The notes beneath the pieces were generated by a model. It was not told the origin of the DNA, searched no databases, and was given only the letters and a program-made list of their open reading frames with translations. A DNA stretch of 64,000 nt from Rhipidocladum racemiflorum (Eukaryota; Streptophyta; Magnoliopsida; Poales; Poaceae), in contig CM070577.1 of the NCBI GenBank assembly GCA_036346355.1, forward strand, positions 81,552,509 to 81,616,508. Direction: 5' to 3'. Both the position numbers and the translations under genes were made by a program. Positions 22,630-35,230 of this stretch are shown here, piece by piece. Every line of letters begins with the position of its first letter. Position 1 is the stretch's first letter.

Positions 22630-22703
22630 TATTAGTTTAAATTGGGTATAATTTTGTAATCGCCTATTCACCCCCCCTCTAGGCCGACATCCCGGTCCTT
22701 TCA

Positions 22704-25700
22704 CTGAACAAACAAATTGGACTTGGGCGGGCAAATGGAACGGTGGTGGCTAGTGACAAGTTTTGGAAAGACCACACAAAGGTACTTGTGCTTTTTTCGT
22801 AATAATACTTGGTCACTTTATTTTGACAACTATACTTGTTCATTAATGTGGAATCTTTTTTTTTTGCAGGGACATTCTGAATGGAAGAGGTTGAAGTATG
22901 GTCCCCCAAAGTGTCTAGAGCAACTTGAGCAGATATTTGCATATACTGTTGTGGATGGATCTACCTCTTGCATTGTTGGCGAACAAATGAATGATGAAGG
23001 TTTTCAAAGAGAAGCCCTTGATGGTAGTCCTATGAGTACTGGTATGAAGAGAACTAGTAGTACTAGTACATGTGCTACTAGTCCAATGAAAAAAGTAAAG
23101 AGCCCTATGGTCAAGATTATGAAGGGAATTTGGGACAGTATGGAGACCAATAATGCCATAGCCCAAAAGGTGATGCAGGGGGATCTAATGACAGAATCCA
23201 TCAACAAAGCGATGCAATTGATTGTGGAAAGTGGGGCTGGAGAAGGATCTGCGAAGCATTCCGTTGCTAGCCAACTATTTGTCAAACCTAAAAATCGTGC
23301 AATTTTCTTTACCTTATGTAATATCCCGAGTATTTCTATACTCGAGTCACTGTACATTTGTACTCAAACACTATTCAATAATACACTGTTCTTGTGTGTT
23401 TCTGTATTTTGAGCTGAGTAGACTCGACTGGGATCCAAAAGAACCCTTTAACTTAATTAAACTCACTCAAAATCAAATCGAGTTCAATTGCGGTTCGTAA
23501 TTGTCCTTTTGGACAAATTGGAAATTTAGGAAATTAAATGTCTAAAAGTCCTCAAAAACTATCCAAAATATCTTAGAAGTATTCAAAATCAGCTTTAGAT
23601 GTTTGAATCTTCAAGTTTTGGCATTGGACCAAAATGCCCTCCATAAGTGCATAGTGCCCACATGTGTTTTAAGCCACTCCAAGCCTCCAACCAGCCATTT
23701 CCTTATTTCCCCACCTCCTCCCACACGTCTTGAGCAAGGAGAAGGAGAAAGAGAAGAAGAAGGCCACCCAAATCCGCGGAGTTCGGGCGATTCAACCGAC
23801 TAAAATCGAATCTGAGGTCGGATTTGGCGCCCTCATCGCTCCCCATCTTCTCAACCCCTTCAAGTAAGTATTCCATCGAGATTCATCGATGTCTCTTGGA
23901 GTTCCCGTGGTGCTTTGCGATCCGACTGATTTCTTGACTCCGGGCCGATCCTCTTGCCGTAGCTACGACTCTTTTCTCCTGTAGCCGCATTTCATCAAGT
24001 TTTCCCAAACCCTAGCCTAGGCCATGTCTAGGTACCATGTGTTTAACATCGCATAGCAATTCTCGCTTTAAAATCTAGACTCAGTCGTCGTTAGGTCCGT
24101 TTAACTCTATAGTCGACTGGCTTTTAGCCATCTTCAAAATCGAGCATGCTCTCGCTAGGTCTTCGGTTTGTCGGAGTTCTAGTGAGGTAGAGCATGTATA
24201 GATTTTTCCCATAGCACTTAGTAGCTAGATCCGCTATCAGAAGAATCGGAATTCAATTCTGATAAGCCGGATTTTATTTTATTTAATTAGGTGTTAAGTG
24301 TTTTCACAAAATACTAGGAGTCCGTAGCTTGAATCGACGATTCTATTAGCTCTTCTGATAGCCGTAGTTGCGATCAGAAGAGTCAGAATTCAATTTGTCG
24401 CATCCTACACAAAGTTGTCAGCTCTAGGTCACTCTATTTGCGAAAAATTGTAGAGGTCCGATGACCAAATGGATAGCCCCTATAGCTTTCTAGCTAGTAG
24501 AAACCCCGATAAAAAAATACGGAGTTTAATTTTGACCATTTTGCAGCATACTCTGCTGCTCTAGGTCTCAATTGGTTGAATAAAATCCTAGAGCTCCGGA
24601 GCACGAATCGACTTCACCATTAGTCTTCTTAGAGGCTAAAACAGTGGCTAAAAATGCTAGATTTGCATTTTAGCACTTCGCATTTTATTTTAATAATTAG
24701 AGGGCCCAAAGCCGTTCTTGGCTTTTCGCTCAGTCGCCTCGTTTAAGGTCCCTAAGGTTGAAAGCATGCTTCACGTGTGCTTTAGATCCCATTTTGGCCC
24801 TTTTAGGACTTTTGTCGTGCCGGGTAAATACGGGAGTTACGCGGACGTTTGATCAAAAGTCCGAGTAGGTTAAGTCAATTTTGGCGGTGATTGGCTCCGA
24901 TAAGTCATTATTACCTCCAAGTGTCTAGCTGCGGTCCGTAACGAAGTTTCACGACATTCTTGATCAAAACGACCTTTTGACGGTTTTGATCGCTTTTGGT
25001 CGTTAACGGTCATTTTGATCGTTTTGGCCGTTTTGCTAATTCGATGCAAATTGCTAATCTACCGAGCGCTTTTAGTTAGGTGTTGAGTGTTCGAACTCAG
25101 ATCGGGAACCCACACGCGGATTCGATCGCGTTTGGACTCAATACGGACTCAAAAGCGGTTTTGTCGGAAATTACTCCGCGGTTTTCATTTTGATTCAATT
25201 TTGGTCAATTTCATTAGGAATTGCTTTGCAACCGATCCAACTAAGTCCTAAATATCTTGCTTTAACTTGTTGCGTTGTCGAAACCTGTTTTGCGCAAAAA
25301 TCCGCAAAATTGGCCGTTTAACTGATTTCAGACAAAACGATCGTTTTACTGCTTTCGGCCAATTTGTCGCTTTTAGGGCCGAAAGGTTTTTCTTCGATCT
25401 TTCGAGCGTTTTAGCACCTAGTTATGTACCTGAGGCCATATTGAGGCTCCACATGCAAATTTAATTGCATTTGTCTTCAATTTACGTATTTTTATTAACG
25501 TAGGTAAAGAATACGACTTTTCGTCGTTTTAGCTCCGGTTGATCATTTCAACTTCAAACAAGTTCCAATAAGTCCCATTAGGTATGTTATACCTATTTTT
25601 AGGTATTTCACTAAGTTTAGTTGGGTTTTACTTCATTTTGCACGCTTTAATCCATTTTGGCACTTGTTCTACGAAATGGACATAATAGTTCATAGTTTCA

Positions 25701-27830
25701 CATTTTCTTCGTTTTCTTCATTTCTTTCTCCTTTAAATATTTAAGTGGGTCTTATTTGATGTTTAGTTGGCATTTGTGCATTTAAATCTTGCTTTTGCTA
25801 AGTTTTATTTCTTTTGTCGCTTTTGTTGCTTTGACCGATTAGAGGCTAGCGAGTCGGGCTTAAGCCTCGAACGACACGAACATCATCCGGACATCACCGA
25901 AGTGCAACAACAAGGCAAGCACCTCCTTTGACCATCTTGAAACCTATATTTCACGATGTTTACTTTGATTTCTCAAACTATATGCATTGTTTATATTCAA
26001 GAAAGTGCTAGTTTGTGGGAATGGTAGATATACCCCGATTTGGTGGTTTTTCCTCAATTAAATTCCCAGAGTTCATTGATAGCCTTAGTAGGGTTGGACA
26101 ATTAATAAAATGTCACTTGGGTATAAACGACTTAGTAAATGCATATGCTTAGACACTGCAATAGAGATGAGCAAAGTCAGTCATTTACCAAATGCTCAAA
26201 ACTTATGATAATTGTAACTGGTTTTGGAAATGTTTTGGAAATGTGACTTGTAAAGGTAATTTGATAAAAATGTGCAGTGTCTAGTTGGTAATTAGACTTG
26301 GCGGGAGGTATAATATGTGCTAGTTAAACATGGTGGCGATTGGTTGGCGAGTTAAGTGGAGTTCCCGCTTGAGTCACTAGGCAAAAATATAAGGACCGAA
26401 CTTGTGACGGTTTTGAATGAACACCGTGCAACCGCGCAATGCTGGGATGGGGCACTGTTTTAGTACTGAAGTGTGAGGGATAGCCATGCACATTGGTAGG
26501 CCGAAGTGTGGACCTTTTCCGTGTTGAGCGATCGGCGCGGTGTGTGTCCTCACGACCGCCGTATGCACCTTCGTGAGTGCACTTGTACTTATGCGGCGAG
26601 GAATCGCTCGATTCATGTTTGATTGATACAACGGTGTGCGCCTTGCTATGGGATAATGCGGCAAAAACTCGCCGTCGTCACGATGGATATTCCGTGGTCG
26701 CCGAGTGGTGGTTGGCCTCTTATCGCCATAGTAGTGGGTTTATCGTCGCCGGTCTTTGGGGTGTGGCTATAGCCTCAACGATGGGAAAGAATAGATCATT
26801 CTTGTATATCGGATACCTCGTGTATCGCGTGTACCTGGATGACAGGATGCAAGTCCGAGTTGTGTTTGGGTAAAGTGCGCAAACTCTGCAGAGTATCAAA
26901 TAATTCTAATCGATTAGCCGTGCTCACTGTTATGAGCAAATCTTCTTTAATCATATCAAGTATAGAAAGTTGGTTCGGTTTTGAAAATGAAAATCTATTT
27001 TGGAGTCTATCTAAAGTATGTGGATCGATATGGTACTTGATGGATTTATGAATGAGTGAATATGGTATTTGAAGGATTTATGAATATATGGATGTCAATT
27101 CGTATCTCAAGCTGCGATCATGGATGGTGGCGGTTGAGAGACTCAAATGTTACATATATTGTAAATATGTTTTATTCAAAATGTCAGTCTTTCAAATTAT
27201 GTATTACATTTCGATGAACTGTTTCAAATCCTCGCTGCAATAGACTTAGTGTAGTAGCCATTTCAATCGTATCACCGCATATTAATTATATTTGCATACA
27301 CTAAAGTCTTGCGAGTACATACGTGTACTCACCGTTCGCTAACCCCTTTTTCCTCGAGAGGAAGGTATTGATGATGTCAGGATGATGGCGAGCCCCAGTG
27401 CGAGTGTTGCGGCCGTAGTTCCTCCCTCGATCAAGATGCTTTGTGGGGTGGTCAGCCATCTTATTTGGTTGTCTTTCTTTTGTTTCATTGCCGCTTTACT
27501 TCTTTTGGTTTCGTAATGCACTTGTTCAAGATTTATACCTAGTTATGTAAATTAAATTAGTTTATCTTTCGTGCATTGATACTCGGGTTGTGGGTACGCG
27601 ATATCGGGCTCTTGATCCAGGGATCTAGTATCGATGCGTCTGAGCACCGGTCCGAAGCTAAGTGTTCGATCCGTCGATCGAATTTTTAGATTCGGATTTT
27701 CTGATGTCGAGGCTTCCTGTTGCTATACGGTGCTATACGCTCTGATGAAGCGTCTGATGACGGTATAGGAAGAGGGGGTGCTCACACCTTAACCACCAAT
27801 GAAGGAAGGCTTGCTTGGTTAAAGACATGA
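22704..27830 (+). pseudogene. PIF/Harbinger ORF1 (Myb/SANT-like), interrupted by LTRs
   Basis: Exon remnants: 22704-22781, intron 22782-22869 (GT...GCAG), 22870-23316, then a solo LTR, then 27792-27830. Coding before the intron gives the NKQIGLG and FWKDHTK blocks. After it come GHSEWKRLKYGPP, a Ser/Thr-rich linker with PMKKVKSP (possible NLS) and a C-terminal helix. These are typical of the Myb/SANT-like protein of grass PIF elements, which assists transposase. The frame continues across the solo LTR once one TSD copy is discounted, then meets TGA where the family usually has Trp. The N-terminal Myb domain is missing, lost at the copia-like element's edge. Transposase ORF2 follows at 40589. 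Confidence 0.8.
23317..27786 (+). mobile_element. 4.47-kb solo LTR, gypsy-like, in PIF ORF1
   Basis: Begins tgtaatatcccgag and ends gagggggtgctcaca, flanked by a perfect 5-bp TSD cctta (23312-23316 and 27787-27791). It holds no reading frame with homology and no second LTR. A solo LTR from a long-LTR family (Tat/Retand-like by length and by the tgtaat-A-cccg start) is the best fit; the lineage is inference. Confidence 0.82.
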
Positions 27831-28079
27831 TGCAAACAGAAGAACATAAATTAGAATCTTTTTTGTTGTAATTGTTATCTGAAATTGTTAGTTGAACCTG
27901 TTGTCGGTGTTTCGTGCACCGGCAATACGAATTTTTGGTTAGTGGGGGTCGCGCGCTCCCTCTCCTCGAATGGCCTGACTCAATGAGCCCAAGATGTATA
28001 CTGGTTCGAGCCGAACGTCCCTACTCTAGTTCGTGAGATGGGTGTATATTGCTTCTGGGAGCAAATGGACACGGGGTGT

Positions 28080-31000
28080 TGTCGGGACCCCGAATTTGCA
28101 AATCCGGACCCTCTGTGTATTCAGCACTAGTCCAGGAACGCGCTAGTGCACACAGTCTTAACATTGGTAAATATCACAATCATACCATTCGATATTATCA
28201 AAGTACTTTATTTAAATAACCAAAGTGGTTACTCGACCTTATGGCCAAGTTACAAATATATGCCTCGTAAGGCGAAACTTATTCAGAGAAAAATAATAGC
28301 AGCGGAAAATCAAATAGCTTCGTGGCGCCATCCAAAGATACCACAGCAACTGACCGGGCTCGCATCCCTAAGTAGACGGATCCTCTTGGAATTCCTCCTC
28401 CGCCGGGCGTAGTCTCCTCTTCAACTGGTGTTGTGTTGAGGCAAGGGTGAGTACTTGGTACTCAGCAAGTCATGCACAGAATGCAAGCTAATATACTATA
28501 TGCATGGCTTGGTACAAAGGAATAGCTCAAGGTATATTTGTGAAATGTGACTTTTGACAAGTAATATAAGTAGATTCAAAGCAGTAGAAATAAGTAAAGC
28601 GTAAATAACTTTTCAAGAAGTTTAATAAACATTTTTCCCCATCCTAAACCACATTTCCATCATCTGCATTATTAAACCAACCCAACTTTTCAAACCAAAG
28701 TTATTTTTGAGAAAATCTAACCCTTGACTGTAATTCCCGAGCGATGTCCAATACCGCGGACACGGCTATTCGAATAGATTCTAAACTCTGCAGAGGTTAT
28801 GCACTTTACCCACAAGATACTGAGTCAAACACCACAAAGGCGAGTTCAGTAACAAAGTCTTTGGAAACCTCTAACAATACAAGTGGTCCTCCCGGTTATT
28901 GTGCACTAACCCTTCCCTTCGCTAAGGCGAAGTCTAGGCCAATCAACCGTTAGATGGGTACTGGCCTCGGCCAGACGCTCCCCGCACAACTTACACAAAG
29001 GGTGTAGTTGACCTCCGAGGTCCCACAGTGCGTTATTAGCAACTTAGTCACCTAGGTCCGTCCCATTACAGACATGTGGTTGCACGTTAGACCCAGTTCA
29101 AAGGCTTGCAAGGTTAAGTCCTTAGGGTGACCAGGGCAAGACTACCCGAAGAACCAAATCAACATCCCCAGTGCCACACTGGCCCACCTGATCATTCTTG
29201 CCACATGCCTGGCCGAAAATCGCTTTTATCAAACCCGGTTGATTACCATGCACCACGTGCCATCAACATCACATGATACTTTTCCAAAACAGGTTCAATA
29301 TATCATTAAGTCAATATTAACATTTGATTGTCCAAAATCATGTCATGAGCACGAAAGCGAGTCTAAGCAGTATACTACAACGGTCTAAACCCATGTTGGC
29401 AATTTAATAATGTCCAACTAGTAAACCACAACTAGGGTGACAAGGGTCATGGCACATACTTAAATAATCAAGGTGTCATACAGCAATTTGGTATTTATCT
29501 TATCTCCCATATTTAAGAAAAGTATTTTCTAATTGAACTAGCATGCAATAATTTGAACCAAAATAGATTTCAAAATGGGATCAACATGATCAAAGCATAA
29601 CTTGCCTTCAAAGAGTACTTGTTCTTGGTCTTGAGTTGGATCCTGAGTCAACACTTCTCCTTCGAATCCTTCCGGCACTTCAACGTCTACTCGTAAAGCG
29701 TGCAAATAGCAATACACAAATAAACAATAGGCAAAAACATCCCAAAACTCCAAATAAAATCCATAAACAGAGAGAACATAATTTTTTGGATTTTTAGGAA
29801 CTGGAATCGTTCAAATCGGAGTTAAAATGCAAAAGTTATGATTTATTAAAGTTTAAATAATCAATTAAATAATATTACAGAGAAAAACTTTAGTCCAAAA
29901 ATTAAATAAAATTCATATTTGAGTAGATCTGAATTTTATACAAATTTAGAAATTTGAATCACTCAAATCGGAGTTGAAACGCAAAAGTTATAAGTGTTTG
30001 AAATTTGGAACAAAATCTGAAATCATTATTCGAATTAATAAATCATTTTCTTTTTCGGAAATTAATTATTGCGTCAGCCTAGACACGTGGCAGCCTCTGA
30101 TTGGGCGGTGGCGTCGGCCGATCCATGGCTCACGGTCGACGGTGGGGCCTCTGAGATGACGTCATTGCGGCGTTAGCACATTCTTTGGGGCGGCGACAAG
30201 CGGGCCCCCACCGTGACGTCAGCGATGACGTCATGGTGCGGTTCCACTGTCCCGCTGACGCGCGGGCCCGCCGTGTCAGCGTCTCACGCGCGGGTGCGCT
30301 GACCGCGGCGGTCAAGCTTCCCGACGCGTGGCACAATCTCGGCCGTTGATTCGAAAATCAACGGCCCAGATTGGATCGGGACGACGCTCGGGTGAACGTG
30401 GCCAATCTGGACCGTTGGATCTAGATCCAACGGTGAGATTAGATCCGAGGATCTAAACGTGATCTCACCGTGACGGTCCGATCTTGATCGGACGGCCGTC
30501 CGAGTTCGCGAGGGTGGCGATGCGCGGCGGGCGTTGGCTTGACCGGAGACGAAGACGATTTACCTCCCGCGGCGGGCGGCGCTTTCCGCTAACTCCGGCG
30601 TGAAGGCCGGCACTCAGCGCCGGCGCGACACGGCGATCTCGATTCGGGCTTGGTGGCGTCGGAGAACGGCGGAGGCGGAGATCAACGAAACCGCGGCGGA
30701 AGACTTCCTCTACTCGGCGAGCAATTGCGGGACGACGGCGGCGGCTCAGCGAGGTGAGAAGGGGGCTCAGTGCGTCTGATTTGTGCGCTTCCGATGGCGG
30801 TGGCGGCGTATTTAAAGGGGGCCTCGGCTCGTGTAGAGCGGAAACCGAGGTTGACACTGATGACGGCGAGAGAACTCCGGCCGGATCCGGTGAGACGACG
30901 AAATCGCGGCCGCCCACGTGGCACGATCAACGGCCACGATCGACGGGCGCGATCGGATCCGGCCGGATACGGCTCGAACCGTGACGGCGGATCTCGGTAG

Positions 31001-31431
31001 TTGGCTCTTGATCCAACGGTTGGGATTGATTAGGGTTGGGAGCTGGTTTGGTCGAGTCAACTGGCTCGGGTCGGACTCGAGTCCGACTCGGGTTCCGACT
31101 CGGTCGGATGAACAGTACTCGACCCGAGTTGAATTTCCAGCGATTTAATATTTAAAATAATTCATGTAATTCATTTAATTCATTAAAAATAGCAAATGAC
31201 TCGAGAAAAATTCGAGAAAAATTCGGAAAATACTTTGCATCATTTTGGACTCAACTAAAATAGTTCCAACAAAATTTTATTTGCAAAATTAAATTCTTTA
31301 ATTATTTCAAAATGGAATAAATTCAAATAAATTCCAAATAAATCCAAATAAATTCCAGCAAATTCCAAAAATTCACCAAAGTGCCAAATCACACATGAAT
31401 TCAATAAAAGCAAAAATTTTGGGGTGTTACA
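28080..31431 (-). repeat. 3' LTR of the gypsy element
   Basis: Left-hand LTR; it is the 3' LTR because the element is on the minus strand. Its terminus ttttggggtgttaca is shared with the right LTR. The GC-rich part (about 30,060-31,100) gives long spurious ORFs in several frames. Confidence 0.88.
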
Positions 31432-31473
31432 AACCTCCCTTAATAGAATCTCGTCCTCAGAGATTCGGGCTTA

Positions 31474-32711
31474 CTAAAGGAATAGGTTTGGAAATTCTTT
31501 CTTCAAATCCTCTTCGCTCCCAAGTCGCTTCGCTTTCTTCATGGTTGCTCCTTTGAACTCTCTGAAACGGGTTGACTTGTTTCTAGTTTCTCGATCCATT
31601 GTGTCAGTAATCCTCACGGGATGCTCCTTATAAGTCAAGTCCTCTTGCAACTCAATTAACTCTAGCGGTGCCTGTTCTCGGGAACTCGGAGGCACTTCTT
31701 CAACTGGGACACATGGAATACATCATGCACTCCTCGCCAACGATCGTGGCAACTCCGGTGATAAGCAACTTCGCCTCTGCGACTCAAAATCTTAAATGGT
31801 CCAACATAGCGGGTGCGAGTTTCCCTTTGGCATGGAACCTCTTAACTCCTCGAGAGGCGTAACTCGAGGTATACAAAGTCTTCGGTTCAAAACGCAAATC
31901 TCGCGACGATTGTCAAGATAACTCTTCTGCCGAGATTGGGCTATCTTCAACCTTTCCCTAATCATGGCGACCGCTTCTTGACCTCTTGAAGAATATCAGG
32001 CCCAAAGACACGGCCACGCCGGTCTCATTCCAATTCAATGGCGTCCGACGAGTCGACCATCTGATGCCTCAAAAGGTGACATCGTAGAACTAGCCTCGAT
32101 AACTATTGTTGTAATCGAACTCGGCATACGGTAAACTCTTATCCCAAGAAGTAGCATAAGCTAATGCACAAGCTCTCAACATATCCTCCGAATCTGGTTG
32201 ACTCTTTCTGCCTGGTCTGTCTGCCTCATGGATGATAAGTCATCTTGAAGTTCAAACGGGTTCCCATGGCTTCATGCAACTTATTCCAGAACCTTGAGGT
32301 AAATTGGGTACCTCTGTCTGACATACGATCCTCTTGGGCACTCCGTGCAAACAGACAATCCCGATCATGTATAATTCTCGCTAATTTATCTCCGAGTAAG
32401 TGGTCTTCACGGGATAAAATGAGCTACCTTGGTTAAACGATCTACTACAACCCATATGGAGTCATAACATCCTAGAGTCTTTGGCAAACCGTAATGAAAT
32501 CCATTCCGATTTCCTCCCACTTCCACTCGGGTATTTTCGGCGGTTGTAGCAATCCTCGCTGGTCTCGATGCATTGCCTTGACTCTACGGCATACGTCGCA
32601 CAATGCAACATGCTCGGCAACTTCACGTTTCATACTCGGCCACGAGAATCTCTCCTTGAGATCCTCGATACATCTTGGCGCTTCAGTGATGAATTGAGTA
32701 CTTAGAGTCAT
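31474..32711 (-). pseudogene. Gypsy integrase and chromodomain remnant
   Basis: Integrase zinc-binding region: codons around 32711-32472 give the DVCRRVKAMH block followed by WEEIGMDFI, as in the start of the catalytic core. Further along the minus strand, frame-shifted pieces match the DRGTQFTSRFW and YHP region of the core. Codons about 31640-31480 give YKEHPVRI, DTMDR and EEDLKKEFPNLF, the C-terminal chromodomain-like tail of Tekay-type elements. Several stops and frameshifts are present. Confidence 0.75.
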
Positions 32712-32857
32712 GGGCTTCTTCCAGAATCAGTTGCTTTAACTCCTTTTTGTTAGGCACACAAATGCGATCCTTCATCCACAACGTGCCTTGCTCATCCAAC
32801 TTGAAGTCCTCTGCCTTGCCTTCCTCCTTGATGGACTTAATCCTGCGGATCTTGTCA

Positions 32858-33464
32858 TCATCCTTCTGTCTTGGAGTAGATTAGGATATCGTCTATGAAC
32901 ACGACGACAAACTTGTCCAAATATTCCATGAACACCTTATTCATCATATTCATGAAATAAGCTGGCGCATTCGTCAGCCCAAAGGACATAACTGTAAACT
33001 CGTAATGTCCATATCTTGACGAGAATGCAGTCTTCGGAATATCTTCTGATCGGATCTTCAACTGATGGTATCCCGATCTCAGATCAATCTTGGAGAAAAC
33101 TCCGGCTCCTCTCAACCGATCAAACAAATCATCAATCCTGGGTAGCGGATACTTATTCTTCACGGTGACTTCATTGAGTGCACGGTAGTCAATGCACATC
33201 CTGAAACTCCCGTCCTTCTTCTTGACGAACAAAACCGGTGCTCCCCACGGCGACGAACCTGGCCTCGATAAATCCTTTCTCCATTAACTCCTCCATTTGT
33301 TTCTTCATCTCTACCAACTCCTCGGTGGACATCCGATAGGGTCTCTTTGCTATCGGTCTTTGTGCAGGTACAAGCTCTATCACAAACTCTATGTCCTCGT
33401 CTGGCGGCATACTGTAGATCCTCGGAAAAACATCCGGGTACTCATTCACTCTTTGAAACATCAT
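32858..33464 (-). pseudogene. Gypsy reverse transcriptase remnant
   Basis: Two overlapping frames cover the RT fingers and palm: FVKKKDGSFRMCIDYRALN, FSKIDLRSGYHQL, FGLTNAPAYF and VVFIDDILIYSK (the FIDD catalytic box is intact). A frameshift near 33210 separates the upstream portion. After IYSK the sequence passes almost directly to the linker before integrase, so the RT thumb and RNase H are deleted. Minus strand, part of the gypsy pol. Confidence 0.85.
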
Positions 33465-33696
33465 CTATGCTGATTGCCTTGAATGCATTAACCATCAACT
33501 GTCCATCTCTAATCTGCGGTGGCTTGAAATTCCACTTTCTTCCCACACGGGCTCTCAATGAGATAGTCCTTCGTCCACAATCCAATACGGCCTTGTGCTT
33601 GGATAACCAATCCATTCCCAATATGACGTCTAAGGTGCAGGTCTCTAAAATTATAAGGTTTGCTAGGAACTCTATTCCACCTATCAGTATTCTCAC
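33442..33696 (-). pseudogene. Gypsy aspartic protease C-terminal remnant
   Basis: Codons give DVILGMDWLSKHKAVLDC, the hallmark block downstream of the retropepsin active site in chromovirus pol. The active-site DSGA/DTGA region further upstream on the minus strand (about 33,830-33,750) is scrambled by frameshifts. Pseudogene. Confidence 0.7.
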
Positions 33697-34424
33697 CGGA
33701 ACATCCTACTTTCGATTCGGAGTTCGGAACCAGGGGTTTGAACTAAAAGCATGCACTTAAGTCTTGCAATCCTCAAATCATTTCTAGTAGCAAAGCCTTG
33801 CGAAACAAGCGAATGCGAAGCTCGAGTCAAACAAAGCTGTGCAGTCGAGTTAACAAGTAACTTACCCAAGACGACGTCAGTAGCATTCTGCGGTGCATCT
33901 GCGGTGACATGGTTGACTCGGCCTCTCACCACAGTGCAGGGTGTGGCTCTGTCTTTGGCGTCCTAGCTGGGGTGGTTCCTAGGTTGAAGCGAATCGGGTC
34001 ACTCCTGCTGTCTTCTTTGGACAAGCTGTTGGCAAAGTGTCTGGCTCGTTGCGATTGTAGCGGCGTCTCAACTTGTTCCTTCTTGCTGGAGTAGTGTTTC
34101 TAGCGGTGGGTGCAGTAGTTCGATTGGCGTGTCTTGGTGCTGAGGATGGTGTCCTTGTTGCATTACGTGGTTGGAATCAAGAATTGATTTGGTGCAACTC
34201 TCGCGCTATGCGTTCCACTGGCGTGATCCTTCTTTGTTGCATCCCGCGCTTCTGTTCTCATCCAGTTCCTTGCGCTTGTCCTCAAGAATAAGCGCCTTAT
34301 TTACCAACTCTTGGAAATCTGGAAAGGTGTGGGTGATCAATCCTACTTGCAATCTGAGTTAAGTCCCTTCATAAAACGAGACTGCCTGGATTTATCTGTC
34401 GCTACATCCTCGGTGCGTAGCGTG

Positions 34425-34922
34425 CTAGCTGTGAACTTGTTCAGGTAGTCGACCCTTGGTGATTACCTTGCTTGATGCTCTGAACTCCTCCTTCTTAAGG
34501 TCCATGATTCCTTCAGGCACGTGATCTTGTCGAATGCGGTTGTGAACTCTTCCCAAGTGATATCTTGAGGTTCTCTTGCGTGCACGAAGTTCTCCCACCA
34601 TTCGTAATTTGTTCCTTCCGGTGATGAGAAGCGTGAAGTACCTTCTCATTTCCTATGCATTGAGCTATGTGTAGCTTCCTCTCGATTGATCTTAACCAAT
34701 CATCGGCCTCCAATGGATTGGCATTCCCGAGAGAAAGTGGGTGGGTGAGTTCTCATGAACTCGATAGTCTTGTATTCTGGCGTGGTCACGATTAACTTGA
34801 TTAGCGGTGGCTTGAGCGGTGACGTGCTGCATTTGTTGCATCATAGCATGCATCAAGCGAGTCTGGGCAGCAAGAAAAGCTCGAAATTCTGCATATCCGA
34901 TGGCGGTCTGGTGCTCCATCAT
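34425..34922 (-). pseudogene. Gypsy Gag remnant
   Basis: Frame-shifted pieces include a Met/Gln-rich N-terminal helix, then ADDWLRSIERKLHIAQC, the conserved start of the retrotransposon gag domain, then EKVLHASHH. The sequence up to 33,970 is further degraded. Confidence 0.65.
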
Positions 34923-35230
34923 TGGGGTTTCTGTAGGCGAGAACCACTCCCATTGCTTCCAAAGTTTCCACGGGTGTTCACCATCTGTCGGTTTGCTCTA
35001 GGTTTAGAGATGAGAGGGAAACAAGAATAGACAAGTAACATGGAACTTATGCGGGGCGAAAGGGGTAACTTTAAGGTCCAACTTTATTATTAATAACTTG
35101 GTATGGCTGCTTACAATGCCTAAGGGCCTTGCAACACATCTTGCACACTCGACAAGCAATGAAAATCCAAATCGAACTAACACTGAGTCCTAACGCCTAA
35201 AGGGTGACTCTTTATTCTATGACGTGACTC

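Larger units (their letters stand above)
10251..22703 (+). mobile_element. Copia-like LTR retrotransposon, non-autonomous (gag only), rearranged
   Basis: Layout: repeat copy A with 5' LTR, an inverted LTR-end/primer-site segment (13463-13629), a gag ORF (13633-15441), about 4 kb without pol, a polypurine tract aaagggggagaa (19460-19471), and repeat copy B ending in the 3' LTR terminus ...cggtcctttca (22703). No protease, integrase or reverse transcriptase is encoded, so movement would need enzymes in trans. The true 5' boundary of the LTR within copies A and B could not be fixed, so the stated start is that of the repeat. The 3' end abuts PIF ORF1 codons. Confidence 0.75.

Noticed and set aside
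10251..22703. Calling copies A and B simply the two LTRs of the element
   Set aside because: They do not begin with TG, the flanks show no matching TSD, and in copy A gene-like sequence runs continuously across the boundary.
30465..31148. Several overlapping ORFs of 76-150 codons on both strands
   Set aside because: They lie in the GC-rich part of a gypsy LTR, overlap each other in many frames, and are not kept in the partner LTR at 38,230-39,290. Composition-driven.
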